Positions 12,079 through 20,321 of a DNA stretch of 64,000 bases are shown piece after piece. The translations under genes were made by a program, and so were the position numbers. Within the stretch, counting starts at the first letter, position 1. Every line of letters begins with the position of its first letter. The notes under the pieces were generated by a model. The model had not been told where the DNA came from. It made no database searches and saw only the letters and a program-made list of their open reading frames with translations. The DNA lies in contig NZ_CP029552.1 of assembly GCF_003173775.1 (NCBI RefSeq), positions 5,025,001-5,089,000 of the forward strand, given 5' to 3'. The stretch is from Methylobacterium sp. 17Sr1-1. Its GTDB lineage: Bacteria; Pseudomonadota; Alphaproteobacteria; Rhizobiales; Beijerinckiaceae.

Positions 12079-13584
12079 ATGACGATCAGCGTCGAGATGG
12101 GGGTGGCGGGCGGCCGGCCGGCCGCCCTCGACCTGGAGGAATTGCTGGCGACGCGCCTCCTGGTCCAGGGCAATTCCGGCTCGGGCAAGTCGCACCTCCT
12201 GCGCCGCCTGCTGGAGCAGAGCGCGCCGCACGTGCAGCAGGTGGTGATCGACCCTGAGGGCGATTTCGTCACCCTCAGCCAAGCCCACGGCCACGTGGTC
12301 GTCGAGGGCGATCACGGCGAGGCCGACCTGCAGCGCATCGCCGCCCGGGTGCGGGCGCACCGCGTCTCGGTGGTGCTGACGCTGGAGAGCCTCGACGTCG
12401 AGGCGCAGATGCGCGCCGCCGCGGCCTTCTTGGGCGGCCTGTTCGAGGCCGAGCGCGACCATTGGTACCCGGTGCTGGTGGTGGTCGACGAGGCGCAGCT
12501 CTTCGCGCCGGCCGCCGCCGGCGAGGTCTCGGACGAGGCCCGCAAGGCGTCGCTGGGCGCGATGACTAACCTGATGTGCCGCGGCCGCAAGCGCGGCCTC
12601 GCCGGCATCATCGCGACGCAGCGCCTCGCCAAGCTCGCCAAGAACGTCGCCGCGGAAGCGTCGAACTTCCTGATGGGCCGCACCTTCCTCGACATCGACA
12701 TGGCCCGGGCCGCCGACCTGCTCGGCCTCGAGCGGCGCCAGGCCGAGAGCTTTCGCGATCTCGAGCGCGGCCACTTCATCGCCCTCGGGCCCGCCCTGTC
12801 GAAGCGCCCGCTGCCGATCGCCATCGGGCCGGTCGCGACCTCGGCCCGCTCGTCGAGCCCCAAGCTCGTGCCGCTGCCGAGCCCGGCCGCCGGCGACGAT
12901 CTTCGCGAGCTGATCCTGACGCCGTCCGGGAACGAGCCGGTCTGGACGCCCGCCCCCCGCCCGGTACCGACCCCGCGGGCGAGCCCGGCGGACCTGCTGC
13001 AGCAGCTCGCCCAGTACCGCCCGCCCGAGCCGGTCGAGGCCGGCCCGAGCATGAGCGAGGCGGAGCGGGACGCCGCCCTGTCGGACATCCTGCGCGAGAT
13101 CGCCGCCGATCCGGACGCGGCGCACCACCCGATTGCGGTGCTCTACCAGGATTTCCTCGTGCGCTGCCGGATGCGCCGGCTGCCGGGCGAGCCCCTCGAT
13201 CTCGGCCGCTTCCGCCGGCGGCTCGCCATCGCGCGGGCCGGCGTCGAGGGCGAGGCGGCGGAGGGCGACGAGGCCGATGCGGTGATGGCGGCCTGCGCCG
13301 GCCTGCCCGAGGAGGTGCAGGGCCTGTTCCTGCTGCTGGCGCGGGCCGCCCGCGCCGGTGCGCCGTGCCCCTCCGACGACGCCCTCGCCCGCGCCATCGG
13401 CTCGCGCTCGCCGGGCAGGGCGCGGCGGTTGCTCGCCTATGTCGAGAGCCGCGGCGCCGCGGTCTGCCGCACCGATTTCCGCGGCAACCGCGTCGTCGCC
13501 CTTCCGGCTCTGGGCTGCGAGACCGCTCCGGGCAACCCGAAGGGCGGCGCGGAGGAGCCCGCCGGCCTGTTCGCCGCGGAGTAG
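12079..13584 (+). CDS. HerA/FtsK-like P-loop ATPase with C-terminal winged-helix-like domain
   Basis: A 501-residue ATPase of the HerA (DUF87) type. Walker A GNSGSGKSH is near residue 30, Walker B VLVVVDEAQLF near 138, and an Arg-finger/sensor region follows (RGRKRGLAGIIATQRLAKL). The ATPase part ends near residue 255, followed by a Pro-rich linker. The C-terminal third (about 330-480) ends in a DNA-binding-like helix-turn-helix segment (DALARAIGSRSPGRARRLLA). HerA proteins pump DNA and usually pair with NurA nuclease or Sir2, neither of which is present here. ATG 12079 has AGGGAG seven nt upstream. The role is unknown; likely DNA-related. Confidence 0.85.
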   Translation: MTISVEMGVAGGRPAALDLEELLATRLLVQGNSGSGKSHLLRRLLEQSAPHVQQVVIDPEGDFVTLSQAHGHVVVEGDHGEADLQRIAARVRAHRVSVVLTLESLDVEAQMRAAAAFLGGLFEAERDHWYPVLVVVDEAQLFAPAAAGEVSDEARKASLGAMTNLMCRGRKRGLAGIIATQRLAKLAKNVAAEASNFLMGRTFLDIDMARAADLLGLERRQAESFRDLERGHFIALGPALSKRPLPIAIGPVATSARSSSPKLVPLPSPAAGDDLRELILTPSGNEPVWTPAPRPVPTPRASPADLLQQLAQYRPPEPVEAGPSMSEAERDAALSDILREIAADPDAAHHPIAVLYQDFLVRCRMRRLPGEPLDLGRFRRRLAIARAGVEGEAAEGDEADAVMAACAGLPEEVQGLFLLLARAARAGAPCPSDDALARAIGSRSPGRARRLLAYVESRGAAVCRTDFRGNRVVALPALGCETAPGNPKGGAEEPAGLFAAE

Positions 13585-13714
13585 AGATCATACGATTTGC
13601 GATTGATCGCTCGGCGATTGCTGCGCAATCGCTGTCGCGATGCGGAAATCGGCCTCGCTCACGCGCCGCGCGGGCTGGTGATACGACTTCCGAACTGATC
13701 GTCCGGAAATCGTC

Positions 13715-14110
13715 TCAGACCCGCGAAGCGACCTGGAGGCCGGAGGGGACCAGCTCGCCCCGGCGCGCGACGGCGAGGCCGGCGAGCAGCCCGAGGAGCA
13801 CCAGGGCGGGCAGGGCCATCGCCACCGGGTCGCCGGCGCGCAGGTGGCTGAAGGCCGCGCCGACCATCACGGCGGCGAGCAGGAGCGCGCCGTACGCCAC
13901 GGTGCCGCGGCACCACAGCAGGGCGGCGCCGAGCAGCTGCGCCGCCCCCACCATGTACATGAACCACAGCGGGTAGCCGAAGCGCGCGAAGCCCGCGACC
14001 TCGAACGGCACGGCGGCGAATTTCATGCCGGCGGCGGTCACGAAGATGGCGGTGAGCAGGCCGCGCAGCAGCAGGCCGCCGAAACGCGACCCCGTCGATG
14101 TCGATGTCAT
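13715..14110 (-). CDS. DoxX-like integral membrane protein
   Basis: A 131-residue protein with four transmembrane helices and the DoxX-like pattern: LLRGLLTAIFVTAAGMKFA at the start, then WFMYMVGAAQLLGAALLW and the short loop AFSHLRAGD between helices 3 and 4. DoxX-family proteins are small quinone- or redox-associated membrane proteins, mostly uncharacterised. Start taken at ATG 14110 (MTSTS), where the family homology begins; its ribosome site is weak. Stands alone on the minus strand. Confidence 0.83.
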   Translation of the reverse strand: MTSTSTGSRFGGLLLRGLLTAIFVTAAGMKFAAVPFEVAGFARFGYPLWFMYMVGAAQLLGAALLWCRGTVAYGALLLAAVMVGAAFSHLRAGDPVAMALPALVLLGLLAGLAVARRGELVPSGLQVASRV

Positions 14111-14385
14111 GGTCGAATATCCCGCTTGATTGTCGTTTGTCCGGCTCTGCGGCCGCGACGCCGGATTAGCGATGCGGGATTGCGTCGTGATTGCGTGCCG
14201 TGTGTCGTCGCGACCGACCTGTTCTGTGGGGGAACTGGCGGAAACCGGCGCCGGCACGGCCGTCCGGCGGCCAGCCCGTCCCGGCGCCGAGGGTCGTGCC
14301 GATCGCATGCACCCTGCATTAAGCCTCGTGGTGGATTGTAAAGGACGAAAAGCGGGCGGCCTTGCGGCCGGCCGGGCCTCGCGCG

Positions 14386-15015
14386 ATGCTACTCCCGCGC
14401 GTTTGTAAGATCTTGGCGGGTCCCTTGAAGTTGCATCTCCAGCCCGAACCCGAATCAGGTCTCCGGGCGATCCAGATCCGGGTCGGCGGCCGCTACCTGC
14501 TGCCGGGCGGGGCGGAGCATGTCTGCGAGACCCGCAGCCTCTCCCTCTCGACCATCGAGGTGAGGGCGCCGGAGAGCGGCCTGCGGGGCGACCCCGTCAC
14601 GCTCTACCTCGACAATGTCGGACCGGTGACGGGGGTGATCCAGGCGGTCGCGTCGGACGGCTTCACGGTCGCGGTGGAGGTGGGGCCCGAGCGCCGCGCC
14701 CGCTTCGCTGCCCGCCTCGATTGGCTCGCTGCGCAGGCCAACGGCAAGGCCGACCAGCGCAGCGATCCGCGCATCGTGCCCCATACCCGCTCCGTCGAGG
14801 TGCGCCGCGCCGACGGCCGGGTCATACCCGGGACGATCATCGACTTGTCGATGAGCGGCGTCGCCGTCGCGGTGACCGACGTTCCGCCGGTGGGGGAGAC
14901 GGTGACCGTGGGCAAGCGCCGCGCCACGGTGGTGCGCCACCTCGAGAACGGCTTCGCCGTCACCTTCCGGCTGCCGTTCCGGCCCGAGACCTTCGGCCGG
15001 CACGTCGTGCTCTGA
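14386..15015 (+). CDS. PilZ-domain protein
   Basis: A roughly 209-residue cytoplasmic protein ending in a PilZ domain, the fold that binds cyclic di-GMP. The DLSMSGVAV motif is near residue 155, and an upstream basic stretch with R-S-D-P-R could supply the Arg ligands. The first half also has a PilZ-like beta pattern (RSLSLSTIEVRAP), so it may be a tandem arrangement. Start is uncertain: ATG 14386 is used, but no ribosome site stands out and in-frame TTG codons follow. It may couple c-di-GMP to motility or envelope output; no neighbour identifies the target. Confidence 0.8.
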   Translation: MLLPRVCKILAGPLKLHLQPEPESGLRAIQIRVGGRYLLPGGAEHVCETRSLSLSTIEVRAPESGLRGDPVTLYLDNVGPVTGVIQAVASDGFTVAVEVGPERRARFAARLDWLAAQANGKADQRSDPRIVPHTRSVEVRRADGRVIPGTIIDLSMSGVAVAVTDVPPVGETVTVGKRRATVVRHLENGFAVTFRLPFRPETFGRHVVL

Positions 15016-15035
15016 CCGGGACCGGCTCCGGGGCA

Positions 15036-15062
15036 CAAAGAAAAGCCGCCCCAGCGGGCGGC
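15036..15062 (-). terminator. Intrinsic terminator facing the minus strand, without an obvious gene
   Basis: GCCGCCC (15045-15051) pairs with GGGCGGC (15056-15062). Read on the minus strand, the hairpin is followed by TTTTCTTTG, a good U-rich tail. No minus-strand gene ends here, so it may close an unannotated transcript starting near 15240. It could also work as a bidirectional stop for the PilZ gene that ends at 15015. Confidence 0.6.
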
Positions 15063-15272
15063 CCGAAGTCTTGGAGGAACGCCCGTCAGGGCTCAATCCG
15101 TTGTGGCACCGGCGGGACATCGGCGGCGTGCGCAGGCGCACATGACCGGTTCGGCCTTCTCCGAGCGATCCCGACGATTGTCTTCGTTTCGGCGCACGGA
15201 AATTTAATTCCGCTGCGTCAGGATCGCACCCGCACGATCGATGATCGTGGCGGACTGAATGTGGGGAGCGGG

Positions 15273-15614
15273 ATGCGCGGCCATCACCGGAGCAGCGGGA
15301 TCGAGCGCCTCGACGGCGATCACGGCGACATCCGGATCGTCGTGTCGGCCCCGCCGGCCGAGCGGCGGACGGAGCGCGCCTTCTCCTACCTGCCCTGGCC
15401 GGTCCGGATCCTGGTGAAGCTCGGGCTCCCGGTCCTCGTCCTGATCGCAATCTTCGTGCTGCCGAACTACCTCGATTGCCGCAGCCGACACGATGCCAGC
15501 CAGTTCTTCCACGGCATGACAGTCTCGGCCTGCACGCGCCAGACCGTCTACGGCCAGATCGACGCGACCCAGAAGCGGTTCGAGGCCATCGCCCGCGCGG
15601 TCGCCGGCCGTTGA
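15273..15614 (+). CDS. Small single-pass membrane protein of unknown function
   Basis: A 113-residue protein, not recognised. It has a charged N-terminus rich in His/Arg/Asp, one strong transmembrane helix at about residues 47-65 (GLPVLVLIAIFVLPN) and an extracytoplasmic tail with two cysteines (DCRSRHD and SACTRQ) that could form a disulfide. ATG 15273 follows GGGGAG closely; a GTG four codons upstream is the alternative. It is isolated between the PilZ gene and the aldehyde dehydrogenase. Confidence 0.65.
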   Translation: MRGHHRSSGIERLDGDHGDIRIVVSAPPAERRTERAFSYLPWPVRILVKLGLPVLVLIAIFVLPNYLDCRSRHDASQFFHGMTVSACTRQTVYGQIDATQKRFEAIARAVAGR

Positions 15615-15795
15615 GGCGGATGCCGCGGCGCCGGACGAGGCCGGGGACCGTGTGAGGCCGGGAACTCTGTCAGGTCGTGCACGGACGCACAAGGCGCGCC
15701 GGGCACGGACGGGCTTTGCGCGATGGTGCCTGTCCCGCCGGTGGGGACTGCCTTAGTTAGGGCTCGTCCCCTCCGGAACGAGGATGAGGCCTTCG

Positions 15796-17229
15796 ATGTT
15801 TCCTGACGTTAAGCTCCACATCGCCGGCGAGTGGCGCGCCGGCAGCGCCGGCCAGACGCTGCCGATCCTCAACCCGGCCACCGGCGAGACCCTGAGCCAG
15901 CTCGCCGTCGCGACCCGCCAGGACCTCGACGAGGCCCTCGAGGCGGCCGACCGCGGCTTCAAGGCCTGGCGCAAGGTCTCGGCCTTCGAGCGCAGCAAGG
16001 TCCTGCGCAAGGCCGCCAACCTGATGCGCGAGCGCGCCGACGAGATCGCCCGGATCATGACCCTGGAGCAGGGCAAGCCGGTGGCGGAAGCCAGGATGGA
16101 GGTGCTCGGCGGCGCCGACACGATGGACTGGTTCGCCGAGGAAGGCCGGCGCGCCTACGGCCGGGTGATCCCGCCCCGCGCCGAGGGCGTGATGCAGCTC
16201 GTGATCCGCGAGCCCGTGGGACCCGTCGCGGCGTTCACGCCGTGGAACTTCCCGATCAACCAGGCGGTGCGCAAGGTCTCGGCGGCGCTCTGCACCGGCT
16301 GCTCGGTGATCCTGAAAGGGCCGGAGGATACCCCGGCGAGCTGCACCGCCCTCATCCAGGCCCTCTTGGATGCCGGCGTGCCGGGCGACGTGCTCGGCCT
16401 CGTCTACGGCGACCCGGCGGAGATCTCGTCGTACCTCATCCCGCATCCGGTGATCCGCAAGATCACCTTCACGGGCTCGACCGCGATCGGCAAGGAGCTC
16501 GCGGCGCTGGCCGGCAAGCACATGAAGCGCGCCACGATGGAGCTCGGCGGCCACGCCCCGGCGATCGTCTTCCGCGATGCCGACGTGACCAAGGCCGTGC
16601 AGGTGCTCGGCGCCAACAAGTTCCGCAATGCCGGCCAGGTCTGCGTCGCGCCGACCCGGTTCCTCGTCCACGATTCGGTGTTCGACGCCTTCGTCGACGG
16701 CTTCGTCGGCTTCTCCCGCGACCTCAAGGTCGGCAACGGCCTGGAGGACGGCGTGAAGATGGGCCCGCTCGCCCATGGCCGCCGCATCGAGGCGATGGAG
16801 GGCTTCGTCGCCGATGCCGAGCAGAAGGGCGCCAATCTGCGCACCGGCGGCAAGCGCATCGGCAACCAGGGCAACTTCTTCGAGCCGACGGTCTTCACCG
16901 ACGTGCCGCTCGACGCCCGGATCATGAACGAGGAGCCCTTCGGGCCGATCGCCGCGATCCAGCGCTTCTCGGACGACGAGGAGGCCTTCACGGAGGCCAA
17001 CCGCCTGCCCTACGGCCTGGCCGCCTACGCCTATACCCGCTCGGCCGAGACCGCCACCAAGCTCGCCACGCGGGTCGAGAGCGGCATGATGTCGATCAAC
17101 CACCACGGCATCGCCCTGCCGGAGACGCCCTTCGGCGGCGTGAAGGATTCGGGCTACGGCAGCGAGGGCGGCTCGGAGGCGATCGAGGCCTACCTCAACA
17201 CCAAGTTCGTCACCCAGGCCGGCTTCTGA
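15796..17229 (+). CDS. NAD(P)-dependent aldehyde dehydrogenase, succinate-semialdehyde type
   Basis: A 477-residue aldehyde dehydrogenase oxidising an aldehyde to the acid. The motifs are complete: [25 protein letters not shown] with catalytic Glu near residue 249, and GQVCVAPTR with catalytic Cys near 283. Overall it is closest in pattern to succinate-semialdehyde/glutarate-semialdehyde dehydrogenases (GabD-like), but no gabT or other pathway gene is adjacent. The ATG at 15796 is preferred because GAGG lies 6 nt upstream; an in-frame ATG at 15784 would add four residues. Confidence 0.9.
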   Translation: MFPDVKLHIAGEWRAGSAGQTLPILNPATGETLSQLAVATRQDLDEALEAADRGFKAWRKVSAFERSKVLRKAANLMRERADEIARIMTLEQGKPVAEARMEVLGGADTMDWFAEEGRRAYGRVIPPRAEGVMQLVIREPVGPVAAFTPWNFPINQAVRKVSAALCTGCSVILKGPEDTPASCTALIQALLDAGVPGDVLGLVYGDPAEISSYLIPHPVIRKITFTGSTAIGKELAALAGKHMKRATMELGGHAPAIVFRDADVTKAVQVLGANKFRNAGQVCVAPTRFLVHDSVFDAFVDGFVGFSRDLKVGNGLEDGVKMGPLAHGRRIEAMEGFVADAEQKGANLRTGGKRIGNQGNFFEPTVFTDVPLDARIMNEEPFGPIAAIQRFSDDEEAFTEANRLPYGLAAYAYTRSAETATKLATRVESGMMSINHHGIALPETPFGGVKDSGYGSEGGSEAIEAYLNTKFVTQAGF

Positions 17230-17255
17230 GCGGGCAAGCCGGCCTCTGAGCCGGA

Positions 17256-17280
17256 AGGGGGCCGCCTCGCGCGGCCCCCT
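17256..17280 (+). terminator. GC-rich terminator-like hairpin after the aldehyde dehydrogenase
   Basis: AGGGGGCCGC (17256-17265) pairs perfectly with GCGGCCCCCT (17271-17280) around a 5-nt loop, 27 nt after the stop codon. No real U-tract follows, so it may act as an RNA-stabilising or weak termination hairpin. It also separates the gene from the tRNA pair that follows. Confidence 0.6.
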
Positions 17281-17370
17281 CTGTCCGCCGGCGAAATAGG
17301 GGTTGCCAAGCCGGGGCGAACCCCTTAGATCCCACCTCCACCGGCGGGGCGCACCGCTCCCCCCGGTCAG

Positions 17371-17447
17371 GCGCCCGTAGCTCAGCTGGATAGAGCACCA
17401 GACTACGAATCTGGGGGTCAGAGGTTCGAATCCTTTCGGGCGCGCCA
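17371..17447 (+). tRNA. tRNA-Arg (anticodon ACG), copy 1
   Basis: Complete cloverleaf: acceptor GCGCCCG/CGGGCGC, D-arm with AGCTCAGCTGGATAGAGC, anticodon stem CCAGA/TCTGG with loop CTACGAA giving anticodon ACG, T-arm GAGGTTCGAATCCTTT, discriminator G and encoded CCA. The ACG wobble base, deaminated to inosine by TadA, reads CGU/CGC/CGA, the dominant Arg codons here. Confidence 0.98.
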
Positions 17448-17528
17448 TTCCACACTTGAGACGTCACGGTGTGACGGGGCTCTGCCCCGCTCCGCCGCAT
17501 CATTATCGAAGGTTCACCCTTCGATCGG

Positions 17529-17605
17529 GCGCCCGTAGCTCAGCTGGATAGAGCACCAGACTACGAATCTGGGGGTCAGAGGTTCGAATCCTTTCGGGCG
17601 CGCCA
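17529..17605 (+). tRNA. tRNA-Arg (anticodon ACG), copy 2
   Basis: Identical over all 77 nt, including the encoded CCA, to the tRNA at 17371, with an 81-bp spacer between them. The spacer and flanks differ, so the duplication covers essentially the tRNA plus a few bases. The pair is probably transcribed together. Confidence 0.98.
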
Positions 17606-17923
17606 CTCGTCTTCTCAATCTGAAAATCGAAGCATCAGCTTGGTGTGGCGCCAGCCGTCATCGGCAAGCTCGTCTCGTCACGCGCCTGCGGCCGATCCCG
17701 TGGCTGGATGGAGGCGATCCGTGCCCGCCGCTTCACTGGGCAGGTCTGGTCCGGCCGGGATGAAGGCCGCCCCCAGCGCGCCCTCGCGGCTTCCCGCTTT
17801 TCCACCGTACGCGACAGCGGCAAGACTGTGCGGGGCGAGCAGTTCGAGCTCCACCCTTTCCAGGCCCGGAAAGGGTGGCGTGGCGAAGCCCGGCCACGCG
17901 CCGGACTGGTGCCCCGTCGCGCC
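17606..17923. other. Intergenic region between tRNA-Arg and methyltransferase
   Basis: No convincing gene. Only antisense-style open frames of unbiased composition are present. The one clear structure is an 11-bp inverted repeat at 17851-17861 and 17868-17878 (CCACCCTTTCC / GGAAAGGGTGG). It lies 46 nt past the stop of the minus-strand methyltransferase and could end its transcript. Its sequence recalls the ends of repeat family B. Confidence 0.6.
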
Positions 17924-18877
17924 TCAGAGCGGCTTGCGCGCCACGCTGAGGAGGTTGCCGACATTCAGCCCGACGCTGCGCTGACCCAGCCCCAAGGCCT
18001 CGGCGGCCGCGAGGCCGGCCGGCTTGAGCGGCCCGGGCAGGGGGAGCAGGCGCAGCCAGTAGCGCAGGGGATAGCGGTTGCGGATCGCCCCGATGTCGAT
18101 CTCTCCGAACCCCGCCTCGCCGAGGAGGCGGCGCAGGCTCGCCGGGCAGAACAGCTGCATGTGCTCGATGTCGATGATTGGCGAGCGGCGGCCCAGCAGC
18201 CGGTTGATCGGCGCCCGGTAATCGTGCGTGACGAAGGCGAGCAGCCCGCCGGGTTCGAGCAGGTCGTAGGCCGCCTGCGTCAGCGGACGCGGATCGGCGA
18301 CGTGCTCCAGGGTCATGAAGCAGCATACGAGCGAGAGGCTGCCCGGCCGGTGCGCGCCGGGCTCGAACACGCCGATCCGCAGGTGCGGGCGCAAAGCCAC
18401 GGGGGCCGCCGCGACGGCCTCGTGCGAGGGCTCGACCCCGATCACCTCGGCGAATCCGAGATCGAGCAATTCCTGCAGGAAGACACCGCTGCCCGCGCCG
18501 ATCTCGAGGGCGGTGCCCCGGCGATGCTCCGGGCCGAGACGGGGGGCGAGGGCCTGCGCGTAGGTGCGCGCCGCGTAGAGCGCTTCCTCCGCGCTGTCGT
18601 AGCCCGCATCGCGGTAGGCGCGGGCCAGGGCCTCGGCGCCCGGCGCCTCGGCGGCGAAGACCGTCTCGCAGGTCTCGCAGCGGACCAGGCGGAACGACAT
18701 GTATTCGGGCGGCTTGCGGGAGGCGAAGCTGAGGGCGCCGATCCGGCCGGGATCGACCGAGGCCGACAGGAACGGCCGCGCCCCGCGCTCGGGCGCGCCG
18801 CAGACCGGGCAGTCGCGGCCCTGGAGCCCGTCCAGGATCGCGGCCGGGGCGGAGATGGTCTGGCTGTCCGGGGTCAC
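17924..18877 (-). CDS. Class I SAM-dependent methyltransferase with N-terminal Cys cluster (sugar C-methyltransferase-like)
   Basis: A 317-residue methyltransferase. Motif I is LEIGAGSGVFLQEL near residue 125; the post-motifs GVEPSH and CCFMTLEHVADP follow. The N-terminus has CPVCG (about 23-27) and CETCE (about 67-71), a probable zinc site like that of sugar C-methyltransferases acting on deoxysugars. GTG 18877 is chosen because GAGGAC lies ~7 nt upstream; longer forms have no support. It lies about 1 kb downstream of a glycan-type operon on the same strand and may modify its product, which is an inference from position. Confidence 0.82.
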   Translation of the reverse strand: MTPDSQTISAPAAILDGLQGRDCPVCGAPERGARPFLSASVDPGRIGALSFASRKPPEYMSFRLVRCETCETVFAAEAPGAEALARAYRDAGYDSAEEALYAARTYAQALAPRLGPEHRRGTALEIGAGSGVFLQELLDLGFAEVIGVEPSHEAVAAAPVALRPHLRIGVFEPGAHRPGSLSLVCCFMTLEHVADPRPLTQAAYDLLEPGGLLAFVTHDYRAPINRLLGRRSPIIDIEHMQLFCPASLRRLLGEAGFGEIDIGAIRNRYPLRYWLRLLPLPGPLKPAGLAAAEALGLGQRSVGLNVGNLLSVARKPL

Positions 18878-19255
18878 TGGGCGTCCTCGACAATCCTGGC
18901 GCGGCGTCGGGCGGGGACGCAGCGGCCGGCGCCTTGCATCCCCTGGATCCGGTGCCTCTCCCCCGCATGCCGATGGGGATGGAACGGCATTCTTGGTTAG
19001 CGGAGACTTAACGCAAATGGGTCGGGCTGGATGACAGTCCCGTCCCAGCTGCGATCCTGGAATCGAATCCCGGTCGGCTCGACGATGCGAAAGACCGAGG
19101 CGGCCAACATCCATTCGATGATCGTACGCCGCGTGGTCGTGCCATGCTCGCCCGATCGAAGTGCCGGATCGACTCCTTCAGCGCCGAAGGACCGGTTGTC
19201 ACCGATGGCGACGCTTCGTATGCAATTTGGCACACGCGAACGCGGGGAGAGTCGT
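18878..19255. other. Intergenic region, divergent promoters likely
   Basis: A 378-bp gap between the divergently oriented methyltransferase and a secreted protein gene, so both promoters should lie here. A small hairpin TCCTTC-AGCGCC-GAAGGA occurs at 19174-19191. No conserved operator or coding signal was recognised. Confidence 0.5.
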
Positions 19256-19714
19256 ATGATCGTCCATCCGGCGCGCTGGTCCGCACATCTTGTCAGGTTG
19301 CCTGTCTGCTTGTCGGTTTTATGCTTCGTTCCTTTGCCCGAGCCGGCGCGTGCCGAGGGTGCCGGCCGGAAGGCGCTGGTCGCTCTCGAGAGAAAGAGAA
19401 TCAGGGGCGCCGATTACGTCCAAGTTCATCCGTTCTTCGGTGACTTCACGGGAGATCGGCGGGAGGATGCGCTCGCCGTATCCTACTCTCACCCGAAGGG
19501 CGGCGGTAACTCGGACTCGATCGAGGTGAGCCTCTATCGGGGAACCAGCAGCGGCTTTCGCTTCATCAAGACGGTGCCCGACGTGTATGGTCAGTCGCCG
19601 CGCTTGGCGAAGTTCAGCCGCGGTCAGGTAAGGGTTACGTTGACGACGCTCGGCCCGAACGATGCGCGGTGCTGTCCCTCCGTACCCAAGGAGTACGTCA
19701 TCGCAGCGCCGTAG
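19256..19714 (+). CDS. Secreted protein of unknown function
   Basis: A 152-residue protein starting at ATG 19256, with GGGGAGAG a few nt upstream. The N-terminal ~33 residues form a signal peptide (LVRLPVCLSVLCFVPL, then a site near ARAEG). The mature domain carries a calcium-loop-like GDFTGDRREDALAV, followed by beta-strand-like repeats and a C-terminal CCPS motif. That combination recalls small actinobacterial LppP/LprE-type and other uncharacterised exported proteins, but this is only a resemblance. Monocistronic. Confidence 0.7.
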   Translation: MIVHPARWSAHLVRLPVCLSVLCFVPLPEPARAEGAGRKALVALERKRIRGADYVQVHPFFGDFTGDRREDALAVSYSHPKGGGNSDSIEVSLYRGTSSGFRFIKTVPDVYGQSPRLAKFSRGQVRVTLTTLGPNDARCCPSVPKEYVIAAP

Positions 19715-19849
19715 CGCCTGCAATCCGGCGCGGTCGCCGACGCGAGCGGTTCGTGGCCCGGTCGAGCGGACGTGATTTCGGCCGTGCGGCAACGATCGAC
19801 GGGTCGAGTTCCGGTTCGTCGAAGACGATGCGCCAAAGTCGAAGACCTG

Positions 19850-19863
19850 GAGCATTTTCCGAC
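19850..19863. repeat. Short dispersed motif GAGCATTTTCCGAC (copy 1)
   Basis: The 14-mer recurs as its exact reverse complement at 28581-28594. Both copies are intergenic, just past the 3' end of minus-strand genes (100 bp from 19950 and directly at the DUF421 stop at 28594). It looks like part of a short dispersed intergenic repeat. Confidence 0.55.
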
Positions 19864-19949
19864 CAAGTGGTCGCCGGATGGGCAAAGAAGATGCCGGAAA
19901 AATCAAAGATCTGAAGCGGCGTCCGGCTGCGGTGTGACCGCGTGTTGCT

Positions 19950-20321
19950 CTAGAACACCTCCCCGGCATGCTCCTGATGCGCCGGATGATCCGGCCAGCA
20001 CTGGCCCTGCGGCACGAGGCGCACCAGCCTTTCGGGCTTGGCGAGGACGCGATCCGCGAGGTGCCCCGGGAGCGCGTCGATCCGGGAGACGTAGTGGAAG
20101 AGCGGCCCGTTGTTCGGCGGGGTCCGGGCGGCGGCCAGGACGGTGCAGGCGCTGACCGAGAAGGACGGGAGAACCACGGCGCGGATCATCTCGTAGAGCG
20201 GCGTGACCGCGCCGATGGCGAGGATCGCCAGGGCGATCGCGGCCTGCCGCCCGCGCAGCGTCGGCACGACCGCGCCGACCCGCAGGGCCAGCAGGGCGAG
20301 GGCCGGGATCGAGGCGCGCAT
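19950..20321 (-). pseudogene. C-terminal fragment of the polytopic membrane protein (separated by frameshift)
   Basis: This 123-codon frame continues the membrane protein encoded at 20321-21577. Its upstream extension reads ADFVMRASIPALALLAL, a pattern that follows naturally after LAPLYRLGG in proteins of this kind, but the two parts are in different frames. An in-frame ATG at 20321 overlaps the upstream TGA (TGATG), so coupled re-initiation could make a separate peptide. One extra G in the 6-G tract (C6 at 20333-20338 on the plus strand) would restore one protein of about 540 residues. The C-terminal ~50 residues are hydrophilic. Confidence 0.7.

Noticed and set aside
19031..19255. N-terminal extension of the secreted protein at 19256
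   Set aside because: The open frame extends upstream but would bury the signal peptide, and the ribosome site fits ATG 19256.
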